Origin: Bacillota bacterium
GTDB taxonomy: Bacteria > Bacillota > Clostridia > Lachnospirales > Lachnospiraceae
Length of the DNA: 64,000 nucleotides
Reading direction: 5' to 3'
Assembly (NCBI GenBank): GCA_023393095.1
Contig: JAEWMT010000101.1
Location: 1-64,000 of the forward strand
Positions 26,040 through 35,298 of the stretch are shown here, piece by piece; position 1 is the stretch's first letter; the number at the start of each line of letters is the position of its first letter. The notes beneath the pieces were generated by a model. It saw nothing but the letters and a program-made list of their open reading frames with translations, searched no databases and had not been told where the DNA came from. A program made the translations under genes and the position numbers.

Positions 26040-26065
26040 GCATCAGATTATGGTCTGATGCTTTT
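26031..26065 (-). terminator. Terminator of the spoIIA-sigF operon
   Basis: Stem AAAAGCATCAGA / TCTGATGCTTTT with a 7-base loop; on the minus strand it is followed by TTTTTT. It lies about 80 bases beyond the sigF stop codon. Confidence 0.8.
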
Positions 26066-26143
26066 GCTTAGTGATATTATATGGAATACATTTTTTACTA
26101 TACTGGTAATACTTGGTTTCCTGTTTTATAAAAATCATAAAAA

Positions 26144-26872
26144 TCAGGCACCTAATTTTTCTCTCATGATTTTTAATATTCTTTTTTCCATCCGCGATAC
26201 TTGAACCTGTGAAATACCCAGTTCTTTTGCAATATCCGTCTGTGTTCTATCTTTAAAGTATCTAAGCCGGATAATCTCCTGCTCCTTCTCATTGAGAGAA
26301 GCTATGATTTCCCTTAAGGCCAGCCTATCTACTAAATTTTCGCTCTCATCCTTGGTTTCTGCTATTTTATCAATTAAGTATATTGGACTTCCATCTCCCT
26401 GATAGATCGTCTTATATAATGATTCAACTTCAGCACCGGTTTCCAATGCCATTACAACTTCATCTCTTGCCAGATTTAACTCGTTTTCTAATTCTTCAAT
26501 GGTAGGTTCCCTGCCATAGATATTTCCATATCGTTCTCTGACGATTCTGATTTTCATTGCTGTCTCTTTCAAAGACCTGCTTACCTTTATCATACCGTCA
26601 TCCCTTAAAAACCGTTTTATTTCACCTGTAATCATAGGTACCGCATAGGTGGAGAATTTCACCTCATAGCTCGAATCAAATTTATCAATTGCTTTGATTA
26701 AACCGATGCTTCCAATTTGAAATAAATCCTCCATCTCATGCCCCCTATTTGCAAACCTTCTAACAATACTCCATACCAGGCCCACATTTTCGGAAACAAC
26801 TAAATCCCTTGCTTCTTTATCGCCTTCCTTCGACAGTTTTATCAACTCAAGCGTATCCACATTCAAGCTCAC
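26144..26872 (-). CDS. sigF: RNA polymerase sigma factor SigF
   Basis: A 242-residue sigma-70 family factor that drives early forespore transcription. It carries region 2 (ENVGLVWSIVRRFANRG, DLFQIGSIGLIKAIDKF, FSTYAVPMITGEIKRFLRD) and region 4 (LRYFKDRTQTDIAKELG, QVQVSRMEKRIL). The frame starts with GTG at 26872, with AAGGGAA just upstream. It follows spoIIAB with a 44-base gap in the classic order spoIIAA-spoIIAB-sigF. Length is within the usual range. Confidence 0.96.
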   Translation of the reverse strand: MSLNVDTLELIKLSKEGDKEARDLVVSENVGLVWSIVRRFANRGHEMEDLFQIGSIGLIKAIDKFDSSYEVKFSTYAVPMITGEIKRFLRDDGMIKVSRSLKETAMKIRIVRERYGNIYGREPTIEELENELNLARDEVVMALETGAEVESLYKTIYQGDGSPIYLIDKIAETKDESENLVDRLALREIIASLNEKEQEIIRLRYFKDRTQTDIAKELGISQVQVSRMEKRILKIMREKLGA

Positions 26873-26916
26873 TTCCCTTCTTTTATGTACCAGTTTTGCT
26901 TCCCTTCTATATTGGA

Positions 26917-27390
26917 CTATATCACTTTTTGTGGGCTTTCCTGCTTATTCCATTTTACCTTTTCACATTTCATGATTCTCTTTTTCATTTTTACCGTGGT
27001 GCCTTTCCCAATAGTCGATTCAACCTCCAGCTCATCCATAAATGCTTCCATAAAAGAAAAACCCATTCCGGATCGTTCCAGCTCCGGCCTTGAAGTATAA
27101 AGAGGCTCCATTGCCTTCTCTATATTCAGAATACCGACACCTTCATCAGTAATTTCAACAATTAATTCATTATCACAGATAATACAGCGCATTTTAATAA
27201 CACCTTTCGTATCTGCATATCCGTGGATAATGGCATTCGTAACAGCTTCCGAAACTGCAGTTTTAATGTCTGCCAGCTCCTCAATTGTTGGATCAAGCTG
27301 TGCTGCGAATGCAGCTACTACAGTTCTAGCAAAGCTTTCATTCTGAGATTTGCTTTCAAACTCCATTAACATTTCATTTTTATCAATCAT
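26917..27390 (-). CDS. spoIIAB: Anti-sigma F factor SpoIIAB
   Basis: A 157-residue GHKL kinase that binds SigF and phosphorylates SpoIIAA. Motifs: DIKTAVSEAVTNAIIHGY (N-box), EITDEGVG (G1) and ERSGMGFSFMEAFMD (G2). The C terminus is a little longer than the Bacillus protein, ending KKRIMKCEK then a basic tail. It lies between spoIIAA and sigF. No strong ribosome site immediately precedes the ATG, so it may be translated by coupling from spoIIAA. Confidence 0.95.
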   Translation of the reverse strand: MIDKNEMLMEFESKSQNESFARTVVAAFAAQLDPTIEELADIKTAVSEAVTNAIIHGYADTKGVIKMRCIICDNELIVEITDEGVGILNIEKAMEPLYTSRPELERSGMGFSFMEAFMDELEVESTIGKGTTVKMKKRIMKCEKVKWNKQESPQKVI

Positions 27391-27434
27391 TCCAATTTTA
27401 ATCCCCTTTCCTTTTGTTTCGCTATGGAATTTCC

Positions 27435-27827
27435 CTATACTTTTTGTATCATCATCAAAGCTGTTTCAACCGTATCATATTTATCAATAATTTTATACAA
27501 ACCGGATAATTTAAAAATTCGGTCTATTGCTGAACCAACATTAGCAACTGCTGTCTTCCCTCCGATAAATATCACCTTTTTATATCTACCCATTACAACA
27601 CCGATTCCTGCACTATCCATAAAACCGGCTCCTTCAAAATCAAATATAACATGCTTAATATTATTTCGGTCAATAAGCTTGTCCGCTTTTTCCCGTATTC
27701 GAACTGCATTATGGTGATCTAATTCATCGTTAAGCCGGATTACCAAGCAGCGATCATAAATCTCATATATTGTTCCTCCATCCCCTTCCTTCGGTATATT
27801 TTTTCCCTGTCTCCTAACATCCTGCAT
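27435..27827 (-). CDS. spoIIAA: Anti-sigma F factor antagonist SpoIIAA
   Basis: A 130-residue STAS-domain protein; FMDSAGIGVVMGRYK places the phosphorylated serine at about residue 72. Unphosphorylated SpoIIAA frees SigF by binding SpoIIAB. The frame has about 18 extra N-terminal residues compared with the usual protein of about 115, and GGAGG eight bases before the ATG at 27827 supports this longer form. It is the first gene of the operon. Confidence 0.93.
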   Translation of the reverse strand: MQDVRRQGKNIPKEGDGGTIYEIYDRCLVIRLNDELDHHNAVRIREKADKLIDRNNIKHVIFDFEGAGFMDSAGIGVVMGRYKKVIFIGGKTAVANVGSAIDRIFKLSGLYKIIDKYDTVETALMMIQKV

Positions 27828-27917
27828 CTACATTTCCCTCCTAATGATCAGTTCTATCTGGCTTAGAGTATCACTATTTTGACAAGCTAACCCATAAATT
27901 ACTTGTCGTAATAAAAC

Positions 27918-27973
27918 GAAAAAAGACCTTTTATAGAATGGAAGAGATCCATTTCAATGAAACGTCTTTTTTC
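27918..27973 (-). terminator. Intrinsic terminator of the TPR gene
   Basis: GAAAAAAGAC / GTCTTTTTTC outer stem with an inner stem of TTCAATGAAA type; T-rich on the minus strand. It lies about 40 bases beyond the stop codon at 28013. Confidence 0.7.
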
Positions 27974-28012
27974 AGATAATTTATCTTATGTTTTTATATT
28001 GTTAATCCTATG

Positions 28013-29407
28013 TTACTTTAAATTGTTAATCATCCTTTTCGCCAGTGTAACTCTATCTTTTGAATCAGCAAAATCAGTGATGACTTTATTATAATAAGTC
28101 TTGGCATTTTCCTTATCGCCCATGCGATCATAGGTTCTTCCCGTAAAATAAACGGGATCTGGATTTTTCGTATCTAAGGTCATTGCCTTGGCTAAATCCT
28201 TCAAAGCATCCTCATATTTACCTTGAAGATATTTTGCATGCCCAGATTCCCAATAAGACTTAGCCACGGTAGGATAGGTTTCATCCCGCAAACGTTTCAG
28301 AAGATCCTTGGAATCCTTATCTTCTAACTTAGTGTCATCTATTGTAGCCAAGGTATCAGCTACTGCAGTAAAATCCCTGTCACCCTTTGCCTTACCAAGC
28401 TCATCCAAATATTTGAGAGAAGCTGAAAGTAGTAGCGGAGAGGATGATTCTGTAGTCTGGGCATTACTGATCTTAGTCTGAAGCTCCTTAATCTGATCCT
28501 CATAATTTTTTACTTTTTCATTTAATGTATTAATCTCGTCATCCTTTGCACTAAGCTGGGTTTGAGCAGATGCATTATTCGTGTAATCTGTATTCTGATT
28601 GGCTATAATATTCTTTTTTACATTAGGTATAATCAGAAAAGAGGTTACTGCAATACCAATTAGCACACCTATTACAAGATTAACAAAAGCCATTATATTT
28701 GGCTTGTCCTCTTTATACGTGGAAATCGGCATAATCGTATTGGTAACTCCACTTGGCTGTTCAGCCTCCAGATTCGTATCAGGATCCTTACTTACAGGTT
28801 CCTCCATCTCTTTCAAATAACGTAAGGTCTGCGTATTAGAAACATCAATCTTTCCTGCCCTAATGAGATATCTCTTTGCCTTTTCATAGTCACCGGCCTT
28901 CATATAAAGTAATGCCAGCAGATGGAATGCACGTAAGAAGTGAGGATTCAGGCTGACTACCTTCTTCAGCTGAATAATTGCCAAATCGTCACTTCCCTGC
29001 TTCGCAAAATTAAGTGCCGTATTGTATCTTTTGATTGCTTGATTTAAGGAATCCAGTCTGGTTGGATTCGACTGTACCTTATTAATATATTCATCCGCAT
29101 CATTATCATCCGACTGAAAATGTCTGCTGATTACCCACTCACTAAGGGCGGCCACGGTTTCTCCCATCTCAAAATAAACAAGTCCTAGCAAATTTCTTGC
29201 ATTTATATTTAATTTATTAAGATCAAGACTTTTACGAAGAGCAACCACTGCTCCTGTTAAATCACGGACTTTTGCTTTTTCAAGGCCCCTATTATAATAT
29301 AAATTGGAAACTCTTAGTATCTTCTTATATATAGTTAAGTCTGTGCCACATCTTTCGCAGCGCTTTCTTTTGTCCGACATGTTACTTCCACAATTCGGGC
29401 AAATCAT
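28013..29407 (-). CDS. Zinc-ribbon TPR membrane protein
   Basis: A 464-residue protein. It begins with a zinc ribbon (CPNCGSNMSDKRKRCERCG, near residues 3-21), followed by tetratricopeptide-like repeats (about residues 35-205), one membrane helix at about residues 237-260, a coiled coil (DDEINTLNEKVKNYEDQI) and further TPR-like repeats at the C terminus. The topology suggests a cytoplasmic N-terminal half and an extracellular C-terminal half. Start has AGGTGGGG nearby. A 46-codon gene lies just upstream in the same direction. Function unknown; the TPRs point to protein-protein scaffolding. Confidence 0.8.
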   Translation of the reverse strand: MICPNCGSNMSDKRKRCERCGTDLTIYKKILRVSNLYYNRGLEKAKVRDLTGAVVALRKSLDLNKLNINARNLLGLVYFEMGETVAALSEWVISRHFQSDDNDADEYINKVQSNPTRLDSLNQAIKRYNTALNFAKQGSDDLAIIQLKKVVSLNPHFLRAFHLLALLYMKAGDYEKAKRYLIRAGKIDVSNTQTLRYLKEMEEPVSKDPDTNLEAEQPSGVTNTIMPISTYKEDKPNIMAFVNLVIGVLIGIAVTSFLIIPNVKKNIIANQNTDYTNNASAQTQLSAKDDEINTLNEKVKNYEDQIKELQTKISNAQTTESSSPLLLSASLKYLDELGKAKGDRDFTAVADTLATIDDTKLEDKDSKDLLKRLRDETYPTVAKSYWESGHAKYLQGKYEDALKDLAKAMTLDTKNPDPVYFTGRTYDRMGDKENAKTYYNKVITDFADSKDRVTLAKRMINNLK

Positions 29408-29481
29408 ATCATCCCCACCTGTCCGTTCTAATCTATTTAGTTATAGTTCAACCTTATGGAAAACTATAACTCTATTTGTTT

Positions 29482-29622
29482 TTAATTATTATTCTTTTCC
29501 TTCAGTACTTCCTTTAGTATGTCAGTAACGTCCGTTAAGTCATTATTATTGATAACCTCTTCCGCCTGTTCAACTTCTAAGCTTGGTTGGAATTTTTCAA
29601 TTTCTTCATCAAAATTAATCAT
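29482..29622 (-). CDS. Small acidic helical protein upstream of the TPR gene
   Basis: A 46-residue acidic protein (MINFDEEIEKFQPSLEVEQA start, DVTDILKEVLKEKNNN end) that no length-limited scan above 60 residues would list. GGAGG lies nine bases before the ATG, and the codon pattern is clean, with no internal stop. It lies 75 bases upstream of the TPR gene and is likely in the same operon. The composition suggests a helical peptide. I do not know its family or function. Confidence 0.65.
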   Translation of the reverse strand: MINFDEEIEKFQPSLEVEQAEEVINNNDLTDVTDILKEVLKEKNNN

Positions 29623-30122
29623 ATCAGTAGTCCTCCATGTTACAAGAGTATATTTATCTCAGTTAAGGGAAGATATCTCCCCCAAAACATTTATCTTTTA
29701 CGAAATATTTACATTCCTCTTACCATAATACTATAAACCTAAGAAAAATCAATAGTTTATCCACGTATTAAAAATAAAAAATTTTTGCATACCGCGATTA
29801 TATAACAATTCCGCTATTTTATCAATTATATGTTTCTTCTACAATTCGACGAAATATGTATCCACCTAATTATTACGAGAATTTCTTCTGATATTCCGTC
29901 ATAATTTGGCTTTATAAGGAAAATCAGATCAGATAATTTGCATAGATTTGCATAGGTATTGAAAGAACGATTTACTAAATCCCGGTTTAATTTTAACAAA
30001 TTGATATGACTAAATTTTATTGGATAGTCTAATTCATCTTCTCATATAATATAATAAAGAATTGTATATTTGAGCTTATATAATATCAATTATTCTGTTT
30101 AGTAGTATTATGGAGGTAGCTA
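29623..30122. other. Divergent intergenic region
   Basis: About 500 bases between the minus-strand small gene and the plus-strand BrkB-like gene. It contains the leader motif at 29911..29969 shared with the glycosyltransferase gene, and a TATAAT-like box at about 30046. No further gene seen. Confidence 0.45.
29911..29969 (+). repeat. Leader motif shared with 8105..8153
   Basis: Second copy of the TTTATAAGGAAAATCAG block and the TATTGAAAGAACG block, here about 150 bases upstream of the BrkB-like gene. Confidence 0.6.
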
Positions 30123-30968
30123 ATGGTTAAAGCCACTATTCGGTTATTTGGATTAGTTTCTACGAAAATAAGGGATGATAATGTAGCTGCATTTTCAGCG
30201 CAGGCTGCATTCTTTATCTTTGTCTCTTTTTTTCCTTTTTTGATGCTGCTTCTTGGGATCATACAATATCTACCAATTGATAGAGGTACCATGTTAAGTA
30301 TTTTCACTGAAATATTTCCGACAGCAATTAATTCAATATTTGTATCCGTGATTGTTAAATCGAATCCCTCCAGCACCTTAATTTCAATTACTGCTATTAC
30401 AACACTTTGGTCGGCTGCTAAGGGCTTTCTTGCTATCATGAAAGGTCTTAATGCAGTATATGATATCAATGAAACCAGACAATATTTTTTACTAAGAGCG
30501 ATCTCTGCTTTTTATACCTTAATGTTTGCTATTATGCTTATTGCGACAATGATATTATTCGTATTTGGAAATCGTCTGTATTTATGGATTGAGCAAAAAA
30601 TTCCCGGTTTAACCGCTACCGCATTAATTATCATCAGCTTACGAACCATTGTAGGTCTTACTGTTTTAGTTATTTTCTTTTTGATTATCTATATCGTGAT
30701 ACCTAACAAAAAAGCCAAAATTATGAGTGTGCTGCCCGGCGCCATGCTATGTGCCGGCGGATGGATGGGCTTTTCTTATGCGTTTTCCTACTATATAGAT
30801 AATTTTTCAAACTACTCGTCGATGTATGGAAGTCTTACTGCTATCGTTCTTTTTATGTTATGGATGTATTTTTGTATGTATCTCTTGTTTATCGGAGCCG
30901 AATTCAATCTATTACTGGAAAATAAAAGCTTTATGCAAAAAATCCGGCTTTTATATCATAAATCCTAA
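30123..30968 (+). CDS. YihY/virulence factor BrkB family membrane protein
   Basis: A 281-residue protein with about six membrane helices. The N-terminal segment DDNVAAFSAQAAFFIFVSFF and the LWSAAKGFLAIMKGLNAVYD segment are family markers, as is SMYGSLTAIVLFMLWMYF. The family was once called ribonuclease BN, but its members are membrane proteins of unclear role, proposed as transporters. GGAGG six bases before the ATG. Monocistronic. Confidence 0.92.
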   Translation: MVKATIRLFGLVSTKIRDDNVAAFSAQAAFFIFVSFFPFLMLLLGIIQYLPIDRGTMLSIFTEIFPTAINSIFVSVIVKSNPSSTLISITAITTLWSAAKGFLAIMKGLNAVYDINETRQYFLLRAISAFYTLMFAIMLIATMILFVFGNRLYLWIEQKIPGLTATALIIISLRTIVGLTVLVIFFLIIYIVIPNKKAKIMSVLPGAMLCAGGWMGFSYAFSYYIDNFSNYSSMYGSLTAIVLFMLWMYFCMYLLFIGAEFNLLLENKSFMQKIRLLYHKS

Positions 30969-31072
30969 GTAAATATATTACTATCAGAATAATTCCTGAT
31001 TTTCTAATATACAACAAAAGGGTGCCCGCTTGCGAGACATCCTAATCGTGATATTATTCTACTCAACCTTGG

Positions 31073-31128
31073 CATCAAATTCTCACGCCGACTTATACAT
31101 ATAATGAAAGCGGTGCGTGAGAATGACA
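31073..31128. repeat. Inverted repeat, copy 2 (GTGTCAAATTCTCAC type)
   Basis: A shorter relative of 16292..16360: CATCAAATTCTCACGCCG paired with GTGCGTGAGAATGACA, around an ATAATGAAAG centre. It lies between convergent genes. Confidence 0.7.
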
Positions 31129-31208
31129 GTTTCCGGCGGATGCACACACGCCTCGCTCGGCGCTTATTATGAAGGTCTTCATAATATAAATATTCTATAA
31201 TGTAAATC

Positions 31209-31392
31209 AATGAATATGTGTGCATATAGATACAGATGACGAAGTCCGGCTGAAAGCGGTTGCCTTTTCTTTCGTTTAAGACTCAGTAAAATGTGAGCTG
31301 CTGCGAGCATTTTACATCTCTGAGGCTTAATAAGAAAGTTACCGCTTGATGGAAAGGCGAGTCATATGTATCTATATGCACACATATTCATT
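31209..31392. repeat. Hairpin element, copy A (AATGAATATGTGTGCA type)
   Basis: Arms AATGAATATGTGTGCATA...CAGATGACGAAG and the mate ...GTCATATGTATCTATATGCACACATATTCATT enclose an inner inverted repeat around GCTGCTGCGAGC. The internal sequence is nearly the same as 61393..61575. Confidence 0.8.
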
Positions 31393-31405
31393 TCTTTAAT
31401 ACACA

Positions 31406-33877
31406 CTATTCATAAATCAATCCCATTTTCGTATCTTTATAAAAATACGATACTATATCCTTGTAATCTTTACCTGCCTCAGTCAGGGATTTTACTGCGT
31501 TCTGGCTCATTCCAACTCCATGTCCATATCCGCCGCCAGTCAATTTGAAGCCTGTAAGCTTACTCTTATTTTTTACTTCTTCTATTATAAAAAATGCACT
31601 GGGTAGCATGGTTAAATTATCAATTTTACTATCATCCTGCCTGATAATACTATCATAGGTGGGAGCAAGAAGTGCCCGGATATTATACTCCTTACAAACT
31701 TTTATGGTATTCTTGCTGCCTTTGATTAAAAGCTCAGAAATAATTCCACTGCTTTCACGTTTTAAGACACGAATATCCACAATATCGCCTACCGTATCTA
31801 CAGGAATACTTTGGAATACCATTTTCTTACCTTTCTTCACTTTTGTAAGGATCAATTTTGGATTTGTATTATATCTGCCCGCAAGATTATTGTTAACTAC
31901 CCTCTTAATATTATTTACATTCATAGTAACCTTCCACCGATACCAGCTAAAGCTGCTGTCATAGGTGGAAATATTATTTGACTGAATAAAGCTCTTGAAT
32001 GTCTTTTCAGAGGATAAATCCTCATATTTTTTCTCAGCTTTACTCTGTGCCTGTGCAGCTTCTCCCTTTTCCTCGGTTAGCATTAACTTACGTTCCAGAT
32101 AAGGAAACTTTGTACCAGTTGCCCATACGCTGGAAGGATCGGTGGTATGGCCGCAGGAGGTAGAGTAATAGTACGCAACAATGACATCATTGTCATACTT
32201 TATTACCTGACCATAAGTATCCTTTACCGCTAGTATAGAATCTTCATTTTCCGAAATATTGTTGTAGACCTGATAATACGAGCTGTCATCCACATGGGCA
32301 CCATATTGACTTAAGCTATTCGCGAGAAGATGTCTGTATGCATAGCTCCTGGCACACACTGCCTGTACTTTTAAGGCTTCAACCCCATAGCTTGTCGGCA
32401 TTTCACTTGGTATTACTGCGTATAAATATTCTTCAAGCGGTAGTTCATTTACTAGGATTAGTTTATTATCTTCCTCCGATATTTCTAAAGTACCACGGTA
32501 TTTTGGATTTCCATAGGAGCGTTTAATAGATAAAATTTTTATTTTGGCGTCTTCCGAATTAGCCTTTACAGTAATACGTCCATTTTTAAAAAGCTCGTTC
32601 CCCGGTTTAATCGTAACCTTTTCCCCTTTTTTGTAGGATTTCTTCTTTCCCTTTGTACTGACTGTAAAATCAGAGGTTGCTGTTAATTGTACAGAAGCAT
32701 GGAAAATGTCCTTATAGCCCGTTGTCTTAAGTAGTACCCTGATATCCTTCGCTTTAATACTCTCAGTAATCAATGCGGCACATATTTTACCTCCGGATAC
32801 AATAAAATCAGTGTTATCATATCCTACTAGTATACTCCCAGAGGGTTCCATTGATATCTCACCATAGATTTTGTAAATCCTAAAGCTCCCGTCGAGGGGT
32901 ACTTTACCATAGCCCTCCACGTCAATATAACCTTTTCCCATCTGTAAAACCTTTCCCTTTATCATGTCGGGTTTTACATTAATTTTTACGACCTTCTGAT
33001 TTTCTATGGTAATATCACCGATTACCTTCTCAATCGGCGAACTTAATTTTGACACGGTGTCAATGCTTTTATGTATCCCTTCCATATAGGTATCTAGCTT
33101 TAGATCTTTTCCCTGTTCAATCCATATATTATGTAACATTATTTTTTCCGTTGTTTCAGATGATATGTAAATTATCTCCTGATCACTGACCAGTGCTTTC
33201 ACACCTTTGTCCATATATTGATTAATAAATGCTTTCGGATCATTTGCAGTCTTTACTTTCGCATTCTCCTCATAGCTGATTGCGTCCAGATAATAATACT
33301 TTCCCTGACTGGTAATCATGCGATCCACACCGTCCTGAGTGGTATCTCTGCCCAGTACAAGTATTGCACACTCACTTACTATCTTATCCTCCTTAGGAAC
33401 CAAAGCAAGGAGAGCCCTATATAACTCCAGAAAATCTTTACTAAGCATGTCTTTCTTTGAAGCAGTAAATTCAAATGTCAGACCGGTATATGCTTTTTGA
33501 TAATCCGGATTATTTAATATTAATTTATCAATCAATTCTTTACAATAACCATAGGTCAGCGCTTCATTCGGATTCTCAGTTATATGATTATCAATAAGTC
33601 CCATTTTATATACTGCATTAATATAGGAATCATACCATCCCGACAATTTCTTATTGGAATATTCAATACTGCTGGCAATAGCTTCCCTTTTCGTTTTATC
33701 ATATTTCAGATAGCTTAACAGACGGTAAGCTTCAGCCCGGGTTATGACATTCTCCTTAACGATAACACTGCCTGTAGGTTTGTCATCCTGAATCCGATTA
33801 ACAATATTGACCGCTAATACAATTAATATAATACCTGCGCATATTCCCATTAATATTAATTTTCTCTTTATACTCAT
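31406..33877 (-). CDS. SpoIID/LytB-domain cell-wall protein with SLH-like N-terminal region
   Basis: An 823-residue protein with an N-terminal membrane helix (about residues 7-27), an SLH-like segment (VITRAEAYRLLSYL and WYDSYINAVYKMGLID), a long middle region of beta-rich modules, and a C-terminal SpoIID domain from about residue 475: YAVIPSEMPTSYGVEALKVQ, then CARSYAYRHLL, and SCGHTT, with GYGHGVGMSQNA near the end. SpoIID is a lytic transglycosylase acting on peptidoglycan; SpoIID-like proteins also occur outside sporulation. GGAG before the ATG at 33877 fixes the start. It acts outside the membrane. Confidence 0.85.
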   Translation of the reverse strand: MSIKRKLILMGICAGIILIVLAVNIVNRIQDDKPTGSVIVKENVITRAEAYRLLSYLKYDKTKREAIASSIEYSNKKLSGWYDSYINAVYKMGLIDNHITENPNEALTYGYCKELIDKLILNNPDYQKAYTGLTFEFTASKKDMLSKDFLELYRALLALVPKEDKIVSECAILVLGRDTTQDGVDRMITSQGKYYYLDAISYEENAKVKTANDPKAFINQYMDKGVKALVSDQEIIYISSETTEKIMLHNIWIEQGKDLKLDTYMEGIHKSIDTVSKLSSPIEKVIGDITIENQKVVKINVKPDMIKGKVLQMGKGYIDVEGYGKVPLDGSFRIYKIYGEISMEPSGSILVGYDNTDFIVSGGKICAALITESIKAKDIRVLLKTTGYKDIFHASVQLTATSDFTVSTKGKKKSYKKGEKVTIKPGNELFKNGRITVKANSEDAKIKILSIKRSYGNPKYRGTLEISEEDNKLILVNELPLEEYLYAVIPSEMPTSYGVEALKVQAVCARSYAYRHLLANSLSQYGAHVDDSSYYQVYNNISENEDSILAVKDTYGQVIKYDNDVIVAYYYSTSCGHTTDPSSVWATGTKFPYLERKLMLTEEKGEAAQAQSKAEKKYEDLSSEKTFKSFIQSNNISTYDSSFSWYRWKVTMNVNNIKRVVNNNLAGRYNTNPKLILTKVKKGKKMVFQSIPVDTVGDIVDIRVLKRESSGIISELLIKGSKNTIKVCKEYNIRALLAPTYDSIIRQDDSKIDNLTMLPSAFFIIEEVKNKSKLTGFKLTGGGYGHGVGMSQNAVKSLTEAGKDYKDIVSYFYKDTKMGLIYE

Positions 33878-34112
33878 AGCTGCTCCTATTCCTGGCATCT
33901 CCTGACCACAAGCTTGATTATCCCATATGTAAATATATTATGTCAATGCGCATATTATTCGTACAAGTTTATGAAACAGTAGTTATCGTTCTTTCTATAA
34001 ACGTGTATGTTTTTTGTGAGTGAAGCATCACAAAATTCACAGATCTTCCTCCCGACAGTAAATAATTTGATAATGAAATTATTAAAATCTTTCTCACTTT
34101 TCTATCATCATA

Positions 34113-34175
34113 AATGCCAAGAGCTATGATTATGTTTCTAATATAGATTGAAACATATACATAGCCCTTGGCGTT
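34113..34175. repeat. Inverted repeat in the 3' region of dapB
   Basis: AATGCCAAGAGCTATG and a mate CATAGCCCTTGGCGTT plus TATGTTTC / GAAACATA form one hairpin. It lies downstream of dapB, without a T-tract, and could be a terminator or processing stem. Confidence 0.55.
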
Positions 34176-34287
34176 CATTGATTCGTCTTGATTTTTAATA
34201 TAAATAACCACAGATATTATTGAAGGGTTTTTATAAACCTGCAAATCTCACATTTAATAATTTACATAGACTAATTCATCCATGTAA

Positions 34288-35043
34288 TTAATCCATAATA
34301 TCGCTCATATTATACATTCCGGCAGCTTTACCGGGAAGGAATTTTGCTGCCTGAACAGCACCCTTCGCAAATATGGCCTTTGAATATGCTGTATGCTTTA
34401 TTTCAATCACTTCATCGGTTCCTGCAAATATTACCTCATGCTCGCCTACTATAGTTCCTCCACGAACCGCACTAATACCGATTTCCTTTTTATTTCTCAT
34501 CACACGTTCTTTGGATCTGTCAAAATTATAACTGTATTCCTGATTCAATACTTCATTCATAACATCCGCAAGAGCCAGTGCCGTACCGGAAGGAGCATCC
34601 ACCTTTCTGTTATGATGCTTCTCAACAATTTCAATGTCAAACCCTGCATCAGCCAGTATGCCAGCCGCTTCCTTCAAAAGCTTGGAGATCAGATTAATTC
34701 CCATTGACATATTAGCGGATCGTAAAATTGGAATTTGCTTAGAAGCTTCGTCTACCAATATAAGCTGCTCCTTCGACAGGCCGGTAGTACAAAGTACAAT
34801 GCCAATTCCCTTTGAAATTGCATAATCCAGCATCTCCTCCAGATTAATCGGTGCTGAAAAATCAATAATCACATCTGCTTTTACATTACACTTATTAAAG
34901 TTCTGATAAACAGGATATTTATTTACTCGGTTCTGTCTTACATCGACACCTGCTACAATTACAGTATTATCATCCGCATCTACAATATCTGTAATCACCT
35001 GTCCCATATAACCATTACAGCCTCGTAATATGATATTTGTCAT
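34288..35043 (-). CDS. dapB: 4-hydroxy-tetrahydrodipicolinate reductase (DapB)
   Basis: A 251-residue enzyme of the lysine/diaminopimelate pathway that reduces hydroxy-tetrahydrodipicolinate with NAD(P)H. N-terminal Rossmann segment IILRGCNGYMGQVI, VDVRQNR, and the substrate-binding motif EKHHNRKVDAPSGTA near residues 142-156 carrying the catalytic His and Lys. The usual GxxGxMG is present as GCNGYMG. GGAGG precedes the start. It lies downstream of dapA, with a hairpin element in the 255-base gap; both are under the lysine riboswitch. Its product feeds cell wall synthesis and spore dipicolinate. Confidence 0.95.
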   Translation of the reverse strand: MTNIILRGCNGYMGQVITDIVDADDNTVIVAGVDVRQNRVNKYPVYQNFNKCNVKADVIIDFSAPINLEEMLDYAISKGIGIVLCTTGLSKEQLILVDEASKQIPILRSANMSMGINLISKLLKEAAGILADAGFDIEIVEKHHNRKVDAPSGTALALADVMNEVLNQEYSYNFDRSKERVMRNKKEIGISAVRGGTIVGEHEVIFAGTDEVIEIKHTAYSKAIFAKGAVQAAKFLPGKAAGMYNMSDIMD

Positions 35044-35097
35044 ATTTTCCTCCTAATAAAAGGTATGTTATTTATTATTATAACGTTTTTAGGGTTA

Positions 35098-35290
35098 GGG
35101 TATCAAAAGTCAGAAATTAACTAGCTTAATGAATATACGTGTATATATATTCAGATGGCGAAGACCGGCTCAAGCGACCCTTGTATAAAAACTTTATATA
35201 AAGTCAATTTCGCTTGAAGGTAAGGCGAGTCCAGATGAATATATATGCACAAATATTCATCTCTCTATATATAGCTGACTTTTGACACCC
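35098..35290. repeat. Hairpin element, copy C, between dapA and dapB
   Basis: Outer ends GGGTATCAAAAGTCAG and CTGACTTTTGACACCC are flanked by TA on both sides, which looks like a TA target duplication. Inside are AATGAATATACGTG-type arms like those of copies A and B. Confidence 0.75.
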
Positions 35291-35298
35291 TAATCCTA

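Noticed and set aside
31004..31225. 73-codon minus-strand frame
   Set aside because: It covers repeat sequence between convergent genes and shows no protein-like pattern.
33969..34244. 91-codon frame on the minus strand
   Set aside because: It spans the inverted repeat downstream of dapB, has no ribosome site and an unremarkable composition.
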